This document shows positions 25,104 to 33,265 of a stretch of 64,000 bases of DNA, in pieces. Location of the stretch: NCBI RefSeq assembly GCF_034314165.1, contig NZ_JAVIWK010000001.1:3301001-3365000 (forward strand). Reading direction: 5' to 3'. The notes below the pieces were generated by a model. That model saw nothing but the letters and a program-made list of their open reading frames with translations, was not told the origin of the DNA and made no database searches. The position numbers and the translations under genes are program-made. This stretch comes from Pseudomonas sp. Bout1 (lineage in GTDB: Bacteria > Pseudomonadota > Gammaproteobacteria > Pseudomonadales > Pseudomonadaceae). Numbering within the stretch: position 1 is the stretch's first letter; each line of letters begins with the position of its first letter.

Positions 25104-25306
25104 TACGCGCCATCGCCGCACTGCCTGTGCCATTCGCTGCGCGAGCGCTGCCAAGGGGTTTGCGGGCGCAAGGACGGCCCAACGATTGTCACGAACCGCC
25201 TGCCGCTGGCATTTAAAGCAACGGGCGGCCGCAGTGGGGGCCGTTATAAGTGTCGAGCGTGAAAACGGCTTGATGATTCATCCCAGAACAATAAGAGGAC
25301 ACGTGT

Positions 25307-26002
25307 ATGCACATTCTTTATGCGAACCAGCTCAACGACGAGCACCTGGACCCGTACCAGCGCGAATTCATCCGTACTTTGCGCACGCCGGCACCGCTTA
25401 CCCACGTCGAAGGTGCCAGCGCCCTGGGCGGTGGCCACGCCCGCAAGAGTTTCACCACGGCGCAGGACTGGGTCACAGCGTTCTTCGAGAAGGGCGCCGA
25501 TGAGGTGCTGGGTTACTACGCCGACGATTTTGTCTGGGAAGACATCGAGTTTGGCCAGACCATCACCACCAAGGAGGAGTTGTACAAAGCCTTCGTGGTG
25601 TTCAACAACTCCGGCCCCGACTCCGAGTTCGGTGAGCACCTGTTTGAAGTGATCAGTTATGACGGACACACCGTGCCCGTCTCCAAAGCCACTCTGCGCG
25701 AGGCCGGTACGCCCGCCGGCTGGGCCGAGCAGGACTACCACCGGCTGACGGACAACATGCGCCTGGGCGCCGATTTCGAATACGACGAGTGGGGGTACAT
25801 GCAGTGGATCTGGAAAGCCCGGCATAACGCCGATTTCTTTGGCATCCCGGCCAAAGGCAAGACCACCGTGACCCGTGGCACCACCACGCAGTTCTACCGC
25901 CACGGCAAGATCGTGCGCTGCCGTACCCACTGGAACTTTCGAGAATTCGCGATACAGCTGGGGTTGATCCCCCCGCCGGACGAAGCCTGGCGCAACAACT
26001 GA
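25307..26002 (+). CDS. SnoaL/NTF2-like protein (possible epoxide hydrolase, cyclase or isomerase)
   Basis: 231 residues. The central region reads as an NTF2-like cone fold: FTTAQDWVTAFFEKGADEVLGYYADDFVWEDIEF followed by a long insertion and then FGIPAKGKTTVTRGTTTQFYRHGKIVRCRTHWN. That fold includes SnoaL cyclases, ketosteroid isomerase and limonene-1,2-epoxide hydrolase (family knowledge). The N-terminal ~55 residues and a middle insertion make it longer than the usual 130-150 residues. It leads a forward operon with an aldo/keto reductase and a Rieske ferredoxin. AAGAGGA precedes the start. Shared blocks with the shorter protein at 29304-29717 (WEDIEFGQ versus FEDVNFD, and FFGIPAKGKT versus FLGVPAAGKV) suggest the two are paralogues. 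Confidence 0.72.
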   Translation: MHILYANQLNDEHLDPYQREFIRTLRTPAPLTHVEGASALGGGHARKSFTTAQDWVTAFFEKGADEVLGYYADDFVWEDIEFGQTITTKEELYKAFVVFNNSGPDSEFGEHLFEVISYDGHTVPVSKATLREAGTPAGWAEQDYHRLTDNMRLGADFEYDEWGYMQWIWKARHNADFFGIPAKGKTTVTRGTTTQFYRHGKIVRCRTHWNFREFAIQLGLIPPPDEAWRNN

Positions 26003-26032
26003 GCCCACCGTCAACCGAGAAAGGAGCTGAAC

Positions 26033-27079
26033 ATGCGCTACTCGATTCTGGGTCGCAGTGGGTTACGTGTTTCGCAAATTTGCCTGGGTACCATGACGTT
26101 TGGCCCCGGTGCCGAATGGTCGCGCTCTGAAGCCCAGGCCCGTGGTGTGTTCGAGGCCTTTGTGGAGGGCGGTGGGAACTTTATTGACACTGCCAATATG
26201 TATACCGGTGGTGAAAGTGAGCGGATTGTCGGCCATCTGGTGGCCGATGATCGTGAACGCTTTGTAGTGTCGACCAAATACGCCAATGCCGTGCCCGGAA
26301 AAGGTGACCCGAACGCTGCGGGCATGCACCGCAAAAGCCTGACCCAGTCGCTGGACGCCAGCCTGCAGCGGCTGGGGCTCGATTACATCGACCTGTATTC
26401 AGTCCACTGGTGGGATTTCACTACGCCGGTGGAAGAAGTCCATCGTGCGCTGGATGACGCGATCCGTGCCGGCAAGATCCTGCACATCGGGTTGTCCGAT
26501 GTGCCGGCGTGGGTGGTCTCGCGTGCCCAGGCATTCCACGAGTTGCGCGGCCTGGCGCCGATTGCTTGTATGCAAGTGGAATACAGCCTGGTGCAGCGTT
26601 CGGTCGAGCGCGAGCACCTGCCATTGGCTGACGCCTATGACATCGGCGTTACGGCCTGGTCGCCGCTGGCGGGCGGCATTCTCAGCGGCAAGTACACGCG
26701 GCAACAACCGCATGAGGGCCCCAAGCGTCTGGATTCGATGCAGTTGCAGGCACTGGATGCGCGTAACCGTGGGATCGCCCTGGCGGTGGACCGGGTGGCG
26801 GACCGTTTGCAGTGCTCATCGTCCCAGGTGGCGTTGGCGTGGGTGATGTCGCGCGGGGTCATTCCTATTATCGGCGCGACCCGTGCGCAACAGGTCCACG
26901 AGAACCTGCAGGCGGCCGAGCTTGAGCTTGATGCCCTGACGCTTGCAGAGCTGGACCAGGCCAGCGCCTTTGATGCCGGGCACCCCTACTCGATGCTGGG
27001 GTGGGACATGCCCATGTCGCTGGGGTATGGCGGCATGTTCGACGAACTTGACCTGCGGCGGTTTCCTGGCCGTCGTTGA
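26033..27079 (+). CDS. Aldo/keto reductase
   Basis: 348-residue TIM-barrel oxidoreductase. The catalytic tetrad is visible: Asp and Tyr in NFIDTANMYTGGESE, Lys in VVSTKYANA, and His in YSVHWWD. The NADPH-binding segment near the C-terminus includes PIIGATRAQQVHENL. The class resembles YajO/Tas-like AKRs acting on carbonyl compounds. GAAAGGAGC precedes ATG 26033. It is in a forward group with SnoaL and Rieske genes; reduction of a carbonyl intermediate, or the reverse, is likely but the compound is not known. Confidence 0.9.
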   Translation: MRYSILGRSGLRVSQICLGTMTFGPGAEWSRSEAQARGVFEAFVEGGGNFIDTANMYTGGESERIVGHLVADDRERFVVSTKYANAVPGKGDPNAAGMHRKSLTQSLDASLQRLGLDYIDLYSVHWWDFTTPVEEVHRALDDAIRAGKILHIGLSDVPAWVVSRAQAFHELRGLAPIACMQVEYSLVQRSVEREHLPLADAYDIGVTAWSPLAGGILSGKYTRQQPHEGPKRLDSMQLQALDARNRGIALAVDRVADRLQCSSSQVALAWVMSRGVIPIIGATRAQQVHENLQAAELELDALTLAELDQASAFDAGHPYSMLGWDMPMSLGYGGMFDELDLRRFPGRR

Positions 27080-27144
27080 CCACAGCCGCAGGCAGGGCCT
27101 CTATGCGCCTGCCCGGCATAACAAGAACGTGTGAGGAGAGTTGC

Positions 27145-27486
27145 ATGAGTACACCAGACAGTGCCCGGCTGATCGCCAGCTCGGGTGAGTTTCGGCGGGT
27201 TGGTTCGGTTGCCGCGCTGCGTGGCGGTGAGCCGGTGGCGGGCATCGTTGACGGGCAGGCAGTCGCCGTTTTTGTGGTACAGGACGCTGTTATTGCCACG
27301 GCGGGTATCTGCCCTCATGCAGAGGGGCCCTTGCACGAAGGCATCGTTGAGGGGCACTTGTTGACCTGCCCGTGGCACGGCTGGCAATTCAACCTGCAGA
27401 CGGGGGTTTGCGAGGACGACCCGTGCATTAACCTGGCGCGCTACGAGGTGCGTATCGACGGTGACGATATCCTGGTGCGCGTCTGA
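27145..27486 (+). CDS. Stand-alone Rieske [2Fe-2S] ferredoxin
   Basis: 113 residues from ATG 27145, which has GAGGAGAG before it. The Rieske ligands are CPH (Cys56, His58) and CPWH (Cys75, His78), spaced 16 residues apart as in ferredoxins of ring-hydroxylating dioxygenases. No Rieske oxygenase large subunit or matching reductase occurs in the window, so its partner may be elsewhere or it may serve another redox enzyme here. It ends 25 bp before a strong terminator. Confidence 0.9.
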   Translation: MSTPDSARLIASSGEFRRVGSVAALRGGEPVAGIVDGQAVAVFVVQDAVIATAGICPHAEGPLHEGIVEGHLLTCPWHGWQFNLQTGVCEDDPCINLARYEVRIDGDDILVRV

Positions 27487-27511
27487 CCCCGACGCCAAGC
27501 GCTGGAACACA

Positions 27512-27541
27512 ATGGGCGTGTGGTTACACGCCCATTTTTTT
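27512..27541 (+). terminator. Rho-independent terminator after the Rieske gene
   Basis: ATGGGCGTGT, loop GGTT, ACACGCCCAT followed by a T7 tract ending at 27541. The hairpin overlaps the last codons and the stop (27524-27526) of the convergent EthD-like gene, so the sequence is both coding on the reverse strand and terminator on the forward strand. Confidence 0.93.
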
Positions 27542-28411
27542 GGGTCGGGGGCCGGGCAGGCTGACGCCGTAAAGGGTGCGGACCACGGCGCTCTGCAACT
27601 GCAGATCTGCACCGGCAAGGATAATGGTTTGCAGGGCATCCAGCCCGCGCAGGCCCAAATGCGTGGGCCGGGCGTTTTCCACCATCACGTGCCGGGCATC
27701 GACGCGGTACAGGTGCAACTTGCCTACCGCCATAAAGTCTTGATGGCTGCCGGCGGCGCAGGCATTTTTGATGCTGTCGAGGGTCAACTGGCTGTCGACG
27801 CCTTCAATGCGCAGCACCGCCTCAAAGGTGGTGGTGGCGCCGGCTTCGTTGTCGACGCCAGGGGTGCGCCACTGGCTCGGGTCGCCACTGCCCAGCACAT
27901 GTACATGCAGGGCGCCGATAGCCGGGGCAGCACGCAATGCCGGTATCAGCCACTGCTCGATTGTATTGATGAGCGCCTTGGGGTTGTGCCCGGCACGCAA
28001 CCCCAGCAGCATTACAAACCCCGCGTTCTCTGCGCCTGCCTCGGCCTGCGCATAACTGCGGCTGGCACCTGGCTCCAGGTTATAGAGCAGCGACGTCTTG
28101 AACAGGTAACGCTCATCGGCCTGGATCAGTGCGGCGACTTTGCTGTTGGCCAGCCCCTCACGCGCAGCCGTATTGGCGAAGCCAACTTCGGCCAGGCCAT
28201 GGAACCGCGCAGCCACAGGCCACGAACGCGAGACATGGGTGGGCAGCGCCAGATTGCGCACCACCGCGCCCAGGTGAAATTGCGTGTAGGTCTGGAAACC
28301 CGGAATACGCGCTGCAAGCACACCGTGGACATCGCGCCAATAGCGGAAGAACAAACGGGCGGGCAGGGCGTCCTTTTTGCTCAATAAGGCGAGCGTGGTC
28401 ACTGGGGTCAT
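27524..28411 (-). CDS. EthD-like dimeric alpha/beta-barrel protein
   Basis: About 295 residues from ATG 28411, preferred to an upstream TTG at 28438 because CCAGGAA sits before it and the protein then begins TPVTTLALLSKKD, as in EthD domains. FFRYWRDVHGVLAARIPGF is the classic EthD opening; a second, similar half follows (GFVMLLGLRAGHNP, then HVHVLG). EthD proteins accompany P450-ferredoxin systems such as the ether-degrading eth cluster, although their exact role is unclear (family knowledge). It is the last gene of the SnoaL-SDR-EthD reverse operon. Confidence 0.75.
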   Translation of the reverse strand: MTPVTTLALLSKKDALPARLFFRYWRDVHGVLAARIPGFQTYTQFHLGAVVRNLALPTHVSRSWPVAARFHGLAEVGFANTAAREGLANSKVAALIQADERYLFKTSLLYNLEPGASRSYAQAEAGAENAGFVMLLGLRAGHNPKALINTIEQWLIPALRAAPAIGALHVHVLGSGDPSQWRTPGVDNEAGATTTFEAVLRIEGVDSQLTLDSIKNACAAGSHQDFMAVGKLHLYRVDARHVMVENARPTHLGLRGLDALQTIILAGADLQLQSAVVRTLYGVSLPGPRPKKMGV

Positions 28412-28470
28412 AAAGGGGTTCCTGGCCGGTAAGTGCAACGACTCACCGGCTTCACCAAGAGAAAGTAGCG

Positions 28471-29265
28471 CTAGGCCGCGCCAAGAAAGCCACCGTCCAG
28501 CGCGGTGACGGTGCCGGTCAGGTAGGCACCTGCCCGTGAAGCGAGAAACACGACCATGCCGCCGATGTCTTCCTGGCTGCCGAAACGCCCTGCCGGGATT
28601 TTCCCGAGCATGGTTTGCTCCAAGTTGGGCACCGCCTCAAAAAAGCCTGCGGTCATGTCGCTGGGGAAGTAGCCGGGGGCAATCGCATTGACGTTGATAT
28701 GGCGCACACGCAGGTCAGAGGCCAGCATGCGTGTGAGTTGGTGCAAGGCCGCCTTGCTGCACCCGTAGGCGTAGGCGCCGTTGCTCTGCGGCATCAGGCC
28801 GCCAATGGAGCCGATATTGATGATGCGCGCGGGGTCGGCGGTGCTCGCCTTTGTACCCAGCAACGGCAACAACGCCTGGATCAGCAAAAACGGCGTGCGC
28901 ACGTTGAGCCCCATCAGGTCATCCCAGCTTTTTTCGCTGACGCTGCCCAATGGCTCGGCGTTGAAGGTCCCGGCATTGTTGACCAGAATATCCAGCGACG
29001 CGCTGTGCTCGGCAAGTTCCCTGGCCAAGGCCTGGACCTGCTCGGCGTCACCCAGGTCGTGCTGCAGGAAGGTGCACTCGCCGTGTTCGGCCAATTCATC
29101 GACCAGCCGTTGACCCGCGTCGCGCGAGCGGCCGCTGATGAACACCCGGCAGCCGGCGCGCACCAGGGTCTTGCTGATCAGCGCGCCGACGCCCTTGGCG
29201 CCGCCGGTGACCAGCGCGGTCTTGCCCTTGAGTGAAAACAGCTCGTGATAGATATCCGCAGCCAT
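28471..29265 (-). CDS. Short-chain dehydrogenase/reductase
   Basis: 264-residue SDR. The cofactor motif TGGAKGVGALISK is near residue 20, followed by VFISGRSRD (an arginine after beta-2 suits NADP), ILVNNAG, the catalytic Ser in INIGSIGGLM and YGCSKAA with Tyr and Lys. The tail SRAGAYLTGTVTALDGGFLG is normal. It follows the SnoaL-like gene by 38 bp on the reverse strand. A ketone/alcohol step in the same pathway is likely; the compound is unknown. Confidence 0.9.
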   Translation of the reverse strand: MAADIYHELFSLKGKTALVTGGAKGVGALISKTLVRAGCRVFISGRSRDAGQRLVDELAEHGECTFLQHDLGDAEQVQALARELAEHSASLDILVNNAGTFNAEPLGSVSEKSWDDLMGLNVRTPFLLIQALLPLLGTKASTADPARIINIGSIGGLMPQSNGAYAYGCSKAALHQLTRMLASDLRVRHINVNAIAPGYFPSDMTAGFFEAVPNLEQTMLGKIPAGRFGSQEDIGGMVVFLASRAGAYLTGTVTALDGGFLGAA

Positions 29266-29303
29266 GGTCTGTGTCCCGAAAAGTTGATGGGGTTGAGCCG
29301 AGG

Positions 29304-29717
29304 TCAGCTCGGCACAGCGCCCAATTGCCGGAACACCGGGATCGCATCCCAGATGCTGCGTTCGAGGATGATCTTGCCGTCCTTCCAGCCCATCACGGTG
29401 ACGCCTCGGGTTTTAGTGACTTTGCCAGCTGCCGGCACGCCGAGAAAATCGCCGGCGTGTTTGGTTTCCCAGGTCCACTGGAAAGAACCCAGGGTTTCGT
29501 CACCCACGTAGTCGAACACTTCAAAGCGGTTGTACGACAGGCTCGGGTCGGCGATTTCGAACCCTTCAAAAAATTTGCGCAAGGCAGGCAGGTCATTGTT
29601 GATGCGCAGGTCGAAGTTGACGTCCTCGAACTCAAACTTGTCCGAATACAGCGTCATCAATTCGTCGGTGCCGTTGGCAAACAGGCCTATCCAATATTGG
29701 GACCATTGCAGGTTCAT
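29304..29717 (-). CDS. SnoaL/NTF2-like small protein
   Basis: 137 residues with a complete NTF2-like layout: an N-terminal helix (WSQYWIGLFANGTDELMTLY), SDKFEFEDVNFD, and the strand-rich end GSFQWTWETKHAGDFLGVP, TRGVTVMGWKDGKI. The family includes limonene-epoxide hydrolase, SnoaL cyclases and delta5-ketosteroid isomerase, any of which could fit a catabolic P450 pathway. It is the first gene of a reverse operon with SDR and EthD, and similar segments occur in the longer protein at 25307-26002. The catalytic type cannot be chosen by eye. Confidence 0.8.
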   Translation of the reverse strand: MNLQWSQYWIGLFANGTDELMTLYSDKFEFEDVNFDLRINNDLPALRKFFEGFEIADPSLSYNRFEVFDYVGDETLGSFQWTWETKHAGDFLGVPAAGKVTKTRGVTVMGWKDGKIILERSIWDAIPVFRQLGAVPS

Positions 29718-29841
29718 GCAGAGCTACTCCTGAGGCGTGGATTATTGTTGTTGGGGATGCAGGACGTTGTTGTAAGCCCGGTTACCTTACTCCCGCTCAA
29801 GGCCTGCTGCGATGGCACGAAATGCCAGGCCATGGCCGAAC

Positions 29842-29854
29842 GTGACAATGTCAC
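29842..29854. promoter_or_regulatory. Palindromic candidate operator in the araC-type/SnoaL divergent region
   Basis: The 304-bp gap 29718-30021 has no gene. It contains GTGACAATGTCAC, a perfect 6-bp inverted repeat around a central A, and nearby TGGCACGAAATGCCA. A possible sigma-70 promoter for the regulator is TTGACA at 29931-29936 with TAATTC 18 bp later at 29955-29960; its -10 match is poor. These are pattern-based proposals only. Confidence 0.35.
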
Positions 29855-30021
29855 CCAGCGTCTGCGCCGGGTATCAAAAACCCTTGTGACAGCACCGAAC
29901 GCTCTGTTTCAGGCGTTGCCGCGGGCTTTGTTGACAAGCATGGAAAGCTGTGCGTAATTCAGCGAACAAAAATAAGATTAAGGCCTTGGCGCGATTAGCC
30001 GTGGGGCCCTGAGGAGGCGCG

Positions 30022-31062
30022 ATGAAGTCGGGAATTTCGGGTTGGGTATTGGCCATTGCACGCACGCTGGACGTCGCGGGCATACCCCACGAAAAGATTT
30101 TCCAACAGGTGGGCATGGACCCCGCCGGTCTCAACGCAGGAAGCAACCGTTACTCGCAGGAAACCGTCAGCCGCTTATGGCGGGCCGCCGTGCAGGAAAC
30201 CGCAGACCCTTACTTCGGCCTGAAAGTAGCCTCGCAAATCCGTCCTTCGACCTTCAGCGTCGTTGGCTACGCCATGAGCTGCAGCGCCACCCTGGGTGAT
30301 GCCCTGAACCGTTTCGCGCGCTACGCCAAGCTGATCTCCAACTCGGCGACGGTCACCCTGACCGAGGACTGCGGTAAATTATCCATCAGCTTCAATTTCG
30401 ACACCGGCGGCGCCCCGCCGATTTTTCACACCATCGACACCGTGGTAGCGGGGCTGGTGTGTTTCAGCAGTTGGATCGCCGGCAAGCAGGTGGTGCCCCA
30501 CGAAGTGCATTTTCGGCATGAGCGTCCAGAGGATATCAAGGCTTATACCAAGATCCTCAAATGCCCGATTCATTTCGGCCAGGAGAACGATTGCATCGTC
30601 TTCAACAGCTGTGACATGACGCGCCCCATTCTCTCGGCGGACGAGCAACTGGCCGCACTGCTCGACAGCATGGCGGTGACGCAGATGGCGCAATTGTCTG
30701 AGCGTTTTTCCAAGAAAGTGCGTGATTGCCTGGTTCAGCAATTTGCTGAAGGGGAGATCTCGCGACGCGGCACCGCCGAGCGCATGCACATGACCGAGCG
30801 GACCTTATTGCGCCGCTTGAAGGACGAGAACACCACGTTCCAGGAAGTGCTTGACCGCTTGCGCGAGGAGCTGGCTTACGAATACCTGAGTGGCTCGGAT
30901 GTTACGGTGCAAGCGGTGTCTTCCATGCTCGGGTTTTCCGACGCGAGTACCTTTTCCCGTGCATTCAAACGCTGGACGGGCCGCCGGCCCAGCCTGGCCC
31001 AGCACAAGGACACGCCACCCAGCCTGCACCGCTGGACCGAAGAGAGCGCGCTGGCGGGGTAG
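30022..31062 (+). CDS. AraC-family transcriptional regulator (OruR/ArgR-like architecture)
   Basis: 346 residues. The N-terminal ~200 form the arabinose-binding-like domain of long AraC regulators (KIFQQVGMDPAGLN, FSVVGYAMSCSATLGDALNRF). The C-terminal ~100 carry two helix-turn-helix units: MHMTERTLLRRLKDENTTFQ and VQAVSSMLGFSDASTFSRAF, with FKRWTGRRPS. GGAGG precedes the start. Divergent from the SnoaL-SDR-EthD operon and close to the P450 region, it is the best candidate for the local pathway activator, responding to a pathway compound (inference). Confidence 0.92.
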   Translation: MKSGISGWVLAIARTLDVAGIPHEKIFQQVGMDPAGLNAGSNRYSQETVSRLWRAAVQETADPYFGLKVASQIRPSTFSVVGYAMSCSATLGDALNRFARYAKLISNSATVTLTEDCGKLSISFNFDTGGAPPIFHTIDTVVAGLVCFSSWIAGKQVVPHEVHFRHERPEDIKAYTKILKCPIHFGQENDCIVFNSCDMTRPILSADEQLAALLDSMAVTQMAQLSERFSKKVRDCLVQQFAEGEISRRGTAERMHMTERTLLRRLKDENTTFQEVLDRLREELAYEYLSGSDVTVQAVSSMLGFSDASTFSRAFKRWTGRRPSLAQHKDTPPSLHRWTEESALAG

Positions 31063-31162
31063 GGGCGAGCCGTTTCATTGGCCACGCCGTTGAACGGCCA
31101 TTCAGGTGATGTTGGCCCTCAAAAAAACAGGTCCTGGGGTACCGGCTCGCAGTACCGTGCGC

Positions 31163-31765
31163 TTATTCGATGGGGTATTGCTTGAAGGCTGGGTGTTCTT
31201 CAAGTCGCTCGGCATGGCGCTGCAGATGCGGGAACGTCCCGGCGTTGACCACTGAAGCAACGGTGAACTGGCTGAAGGACCAGGCCACTGCGGCGGTTAG
31301 GGCACCTTGGGTCAGCGCTTCGTCAGCGCCGTCGGCCAGGCGCTTTTCCAGGGCGCAGTAGGCCGCCAATAACTGGCCAGTCACTCGGTCGAGCCAGGGT
31401 TCGTGGAGTTTTTCTGCGGGGCGCAGATTATGCTCGTAAACAATCTGTACGGTTTTTTCACAGGCGGCCAGGGCGAGGCCGATCAATTGCAAGTCTTGGG
31501 CGCGCGCGCTGGCCTGCTGTGGCAACAACTTCTTGTCGGCTGGCGCCAACGCTTCGAAGTAATCAAGGATCAGGCTTGAATCCATCAACACGGTTGAGTC
31601 ATCCAGCACCAGGCTGGGGGCCTTCACGACCGGATTGATCCTGGCAAATTCGTCGTAGGTACTGAATACCGAGAGCGGCTGATGCTCAAACTCGATGCCG
31701 TACAGATCCAGGGAAATTGCAACGCGGCGTACGTAGGGCGAGTCCAGCATGCCGACCAGTTTCAT
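31163..31765 (-). CDS. Glutathione S-transferase
   Basis: 200 residues from ATG 31765. A longer frame extends to 31897, but GGAGG lies just before ATG 31765 and the protein then begins MKLVGMLDSPYVRRVAISL, the normal GST N-terminus with the active-site Ser and Pro. NPVVKAPSLVLDDSTVLMDSS gives the GSH-binding site, and AAVAWSFSQF belongs to the C-terminal helical domain. It is divergent from a LysR gene with a 175-bp gap, a common regulatory pairing. It appears separate from the catabolic cluster. Confidence 0.9.
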   Translation of the reverse strand: MKLVGMLDSPYVRRVAISLDLYGIEFEHQPLSVFSTYDEFARINPVVKAPSLVLDDSTVLMDSSLILDYFEALAPADKKLLPQQASARAQDLQLIGLALAACEKTVQIVYEHNLRPAEKLHEPWLDRVTGQLLAAYCALEKRLADGADEALTQGALTAAVAWSFSQFTVASVVNAGTFPHLQRHAERLEEHPAFKQYPIE

Positions 31766-31940
31766 GAAGCCTCCATTTACGTCAGGGTAATTTTCAAAGT
31801 GCAGTGAGGGTGCTTGAGGAGTTGACGGTGTAACGGGAACCTCCTGCAACTGGCAGGATTGTTTAATCGAGATTACTTTATAGCGAGAGAAGTCCACGCA
31901 ATATCGAAAGTTTTTACCAGAATAGGTTAGTTTTACTTAC

Positions 31941-32840
31941 ATGAGCGCATTTCCTCCATTGACCTGCCTGCGCAGTTTCGAGGCCACCTCCAGGTTGGGA
32001 AGCGTCACCCTGGCGGCCAAGGAGTTGCACGTCACCCATTCAGCGATCAGCCAGCAGCTCAAGGTGTTGGAGGAAATTGTGGGGGTGACCCTGTTCGTAC
32101 GCGAGGGGCGTGGCTTGCGTGTGAGCGAGGATGGGCGACTGTATGCGCTGCAGATCCGCAAAGCCTTGGGAGATATCGCCGAGGCCACGCGATTGGTCCA
32201 GGCACAACCCAGGATGGGCGAGTTGGTGGTGGCGGTATTACCGTCGTTCGGCCGGTCCTGGCTATTACCGCGCCTACCGGGTTTTCAGCAGCTTTACCCG
32301 CATATCAGCATTCGGCTGCAAGCGAGCCTGACGATCTCCAACCTGCATCAGGAATCGGTGGATATTGGCATCCGCATGGGCAAGGGTGATTGGGAGGGCG
32401 TAGATCAGAAGCTGTTGTTCCATGATGAAATCGTCGTTGTCGCCGCTCCTCACTTCAATGGCGGACGCTTGCCGCAGACCCCGCAACAGGTCATTGAAAG
32501 CAAGATCATCTACAACACCGAATCCTGGCTGCCGTGGTGCGAGGCGGCGGGCGTCGAGATGGGCAGCGAACGCAAGGGGTTGTGCAGCAATGACTCCAAC
32601 CTGGTATTGGAGGCGGTCCGCCTGGGGCAGGGCATCACGCTGGAGCGGCGCAGCCTGGTGCATGACGCCATCGAGCGGGGAGAGCTGGTCCAGTTGTGTG
32701 ACATCAGTGCGCCGTATGCCTATCCCTATTGGCTGGTGTGGCCGCCCAGGGAAAGTTCGCAAGACAAGCAGCGCAAGTTCTCCCATTGGTTGTCCGGGGA
32801 AGTGGACCGTTACCTTGCCCAACTGAAAAAAGACCGCTGA
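31941..32840 (+). CDS. LysR-family regulator (GcvA-like)
   Basis: 299 residues. The N-terminal winged helix-turn-helix reads LTCLRSFEATSRLGSVTLAAKELHVTHSAISQQLKVLEE; a substrate-binding domain follows (VAVLPSFGRSWLLPRLPGFQQLYPHISIRL). This is the GcvA/AmpR subgroup. It is divergent from the GST gene and probably controls it. The 425 bp after it (32841-33265) have no convincing gene. Confidence 0.92.
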   Translation: MSAFPPLTCLRSFEATSRLGSVTLAAKELHVTHSAISQQLKVLEEIVGVTLFVREGRGLRVSEDGRLYALQIRKALGDIAEATRLVQAQPRMGELVVAVLPSFGRSWLLPRLPGFQQLYPHISIRLQASLTISNLHQESVDIGIRMGKGDWEGVDQKLLFHDEIVVVAAPHFNGGRLPQTPQQVIESKIIYNTESWLPWCEAAGVEMGSERKGLCSNDSNLVLEAVRLGQGITLERRSLVHDAIERGELVQLCDISAPYAYPYWLVWPPRESSQDKQRKFSHWLSGEVDRYLAQLKKDR

Positions 32841-33265
32841 AGGAGGCTTTGCCCGATACGCCGCCAGGCATCCGGCCGATCAACTGGTGCCAATGCATGA
32901 CCTCCAGGCACTCAACGCCAAGTTCTGCCCATATCAACACCCAACACGCGGTGCTCGCCCACTTCGTTGGGCAGGCGCAGCCGTCGCTGCGGGCGGCGGG
33001 CTAACCTATCACTTGGTCAGGCGTTGGCGCACGCCGATGGAATTTTCGCGCAGTGTGCGGCTCTTTCGTAATAGAGGCGAAAAAAACGCCCCGTAATAGG
33101 TGTCGGCAGTCGCCGAGGCCCAAATAAAAATATGCGGATGGAGCCTGCCATGCCTGCATTGCCCGGTTACATAGCCTTCCTGTTTTGTCCCGTTGCACTC
33201 GGCGTGTACTTACCTGCCGGTGGCGGCTGGCGGATGTGCCTGGTCCGCCACCCAAGGAGCCTTTC
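32841..33265. other. Gene-free interval upstream of the haem-oxygenase-like oxidase operon
   Basis: 425 bp between the LysR stop and ATG 33266. Short open frames occur but none shows a recognisable product, ribosome site or family motif. There is no clear T-tract terminator for LysR. A small GGCG-A7-CGCC hairpin lies near 33073-33087. The promoter of the next operon is presumably in the right half. Confidence 0.5.

Noticed and set aside
31766..31897. N-terminal extension of the second GST
   Set aside because: The extra 44 residues lack GST features, and a strong GGAGG site precedes the internal ATG that starts the normal N-terminus.
32887..33096. 70-codon forward frame in the gap after LysR
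   Set aside because: Arg/Ala-rich, no ribosome site, no recognisable motif; typical chance frame in GC-rich DNA.
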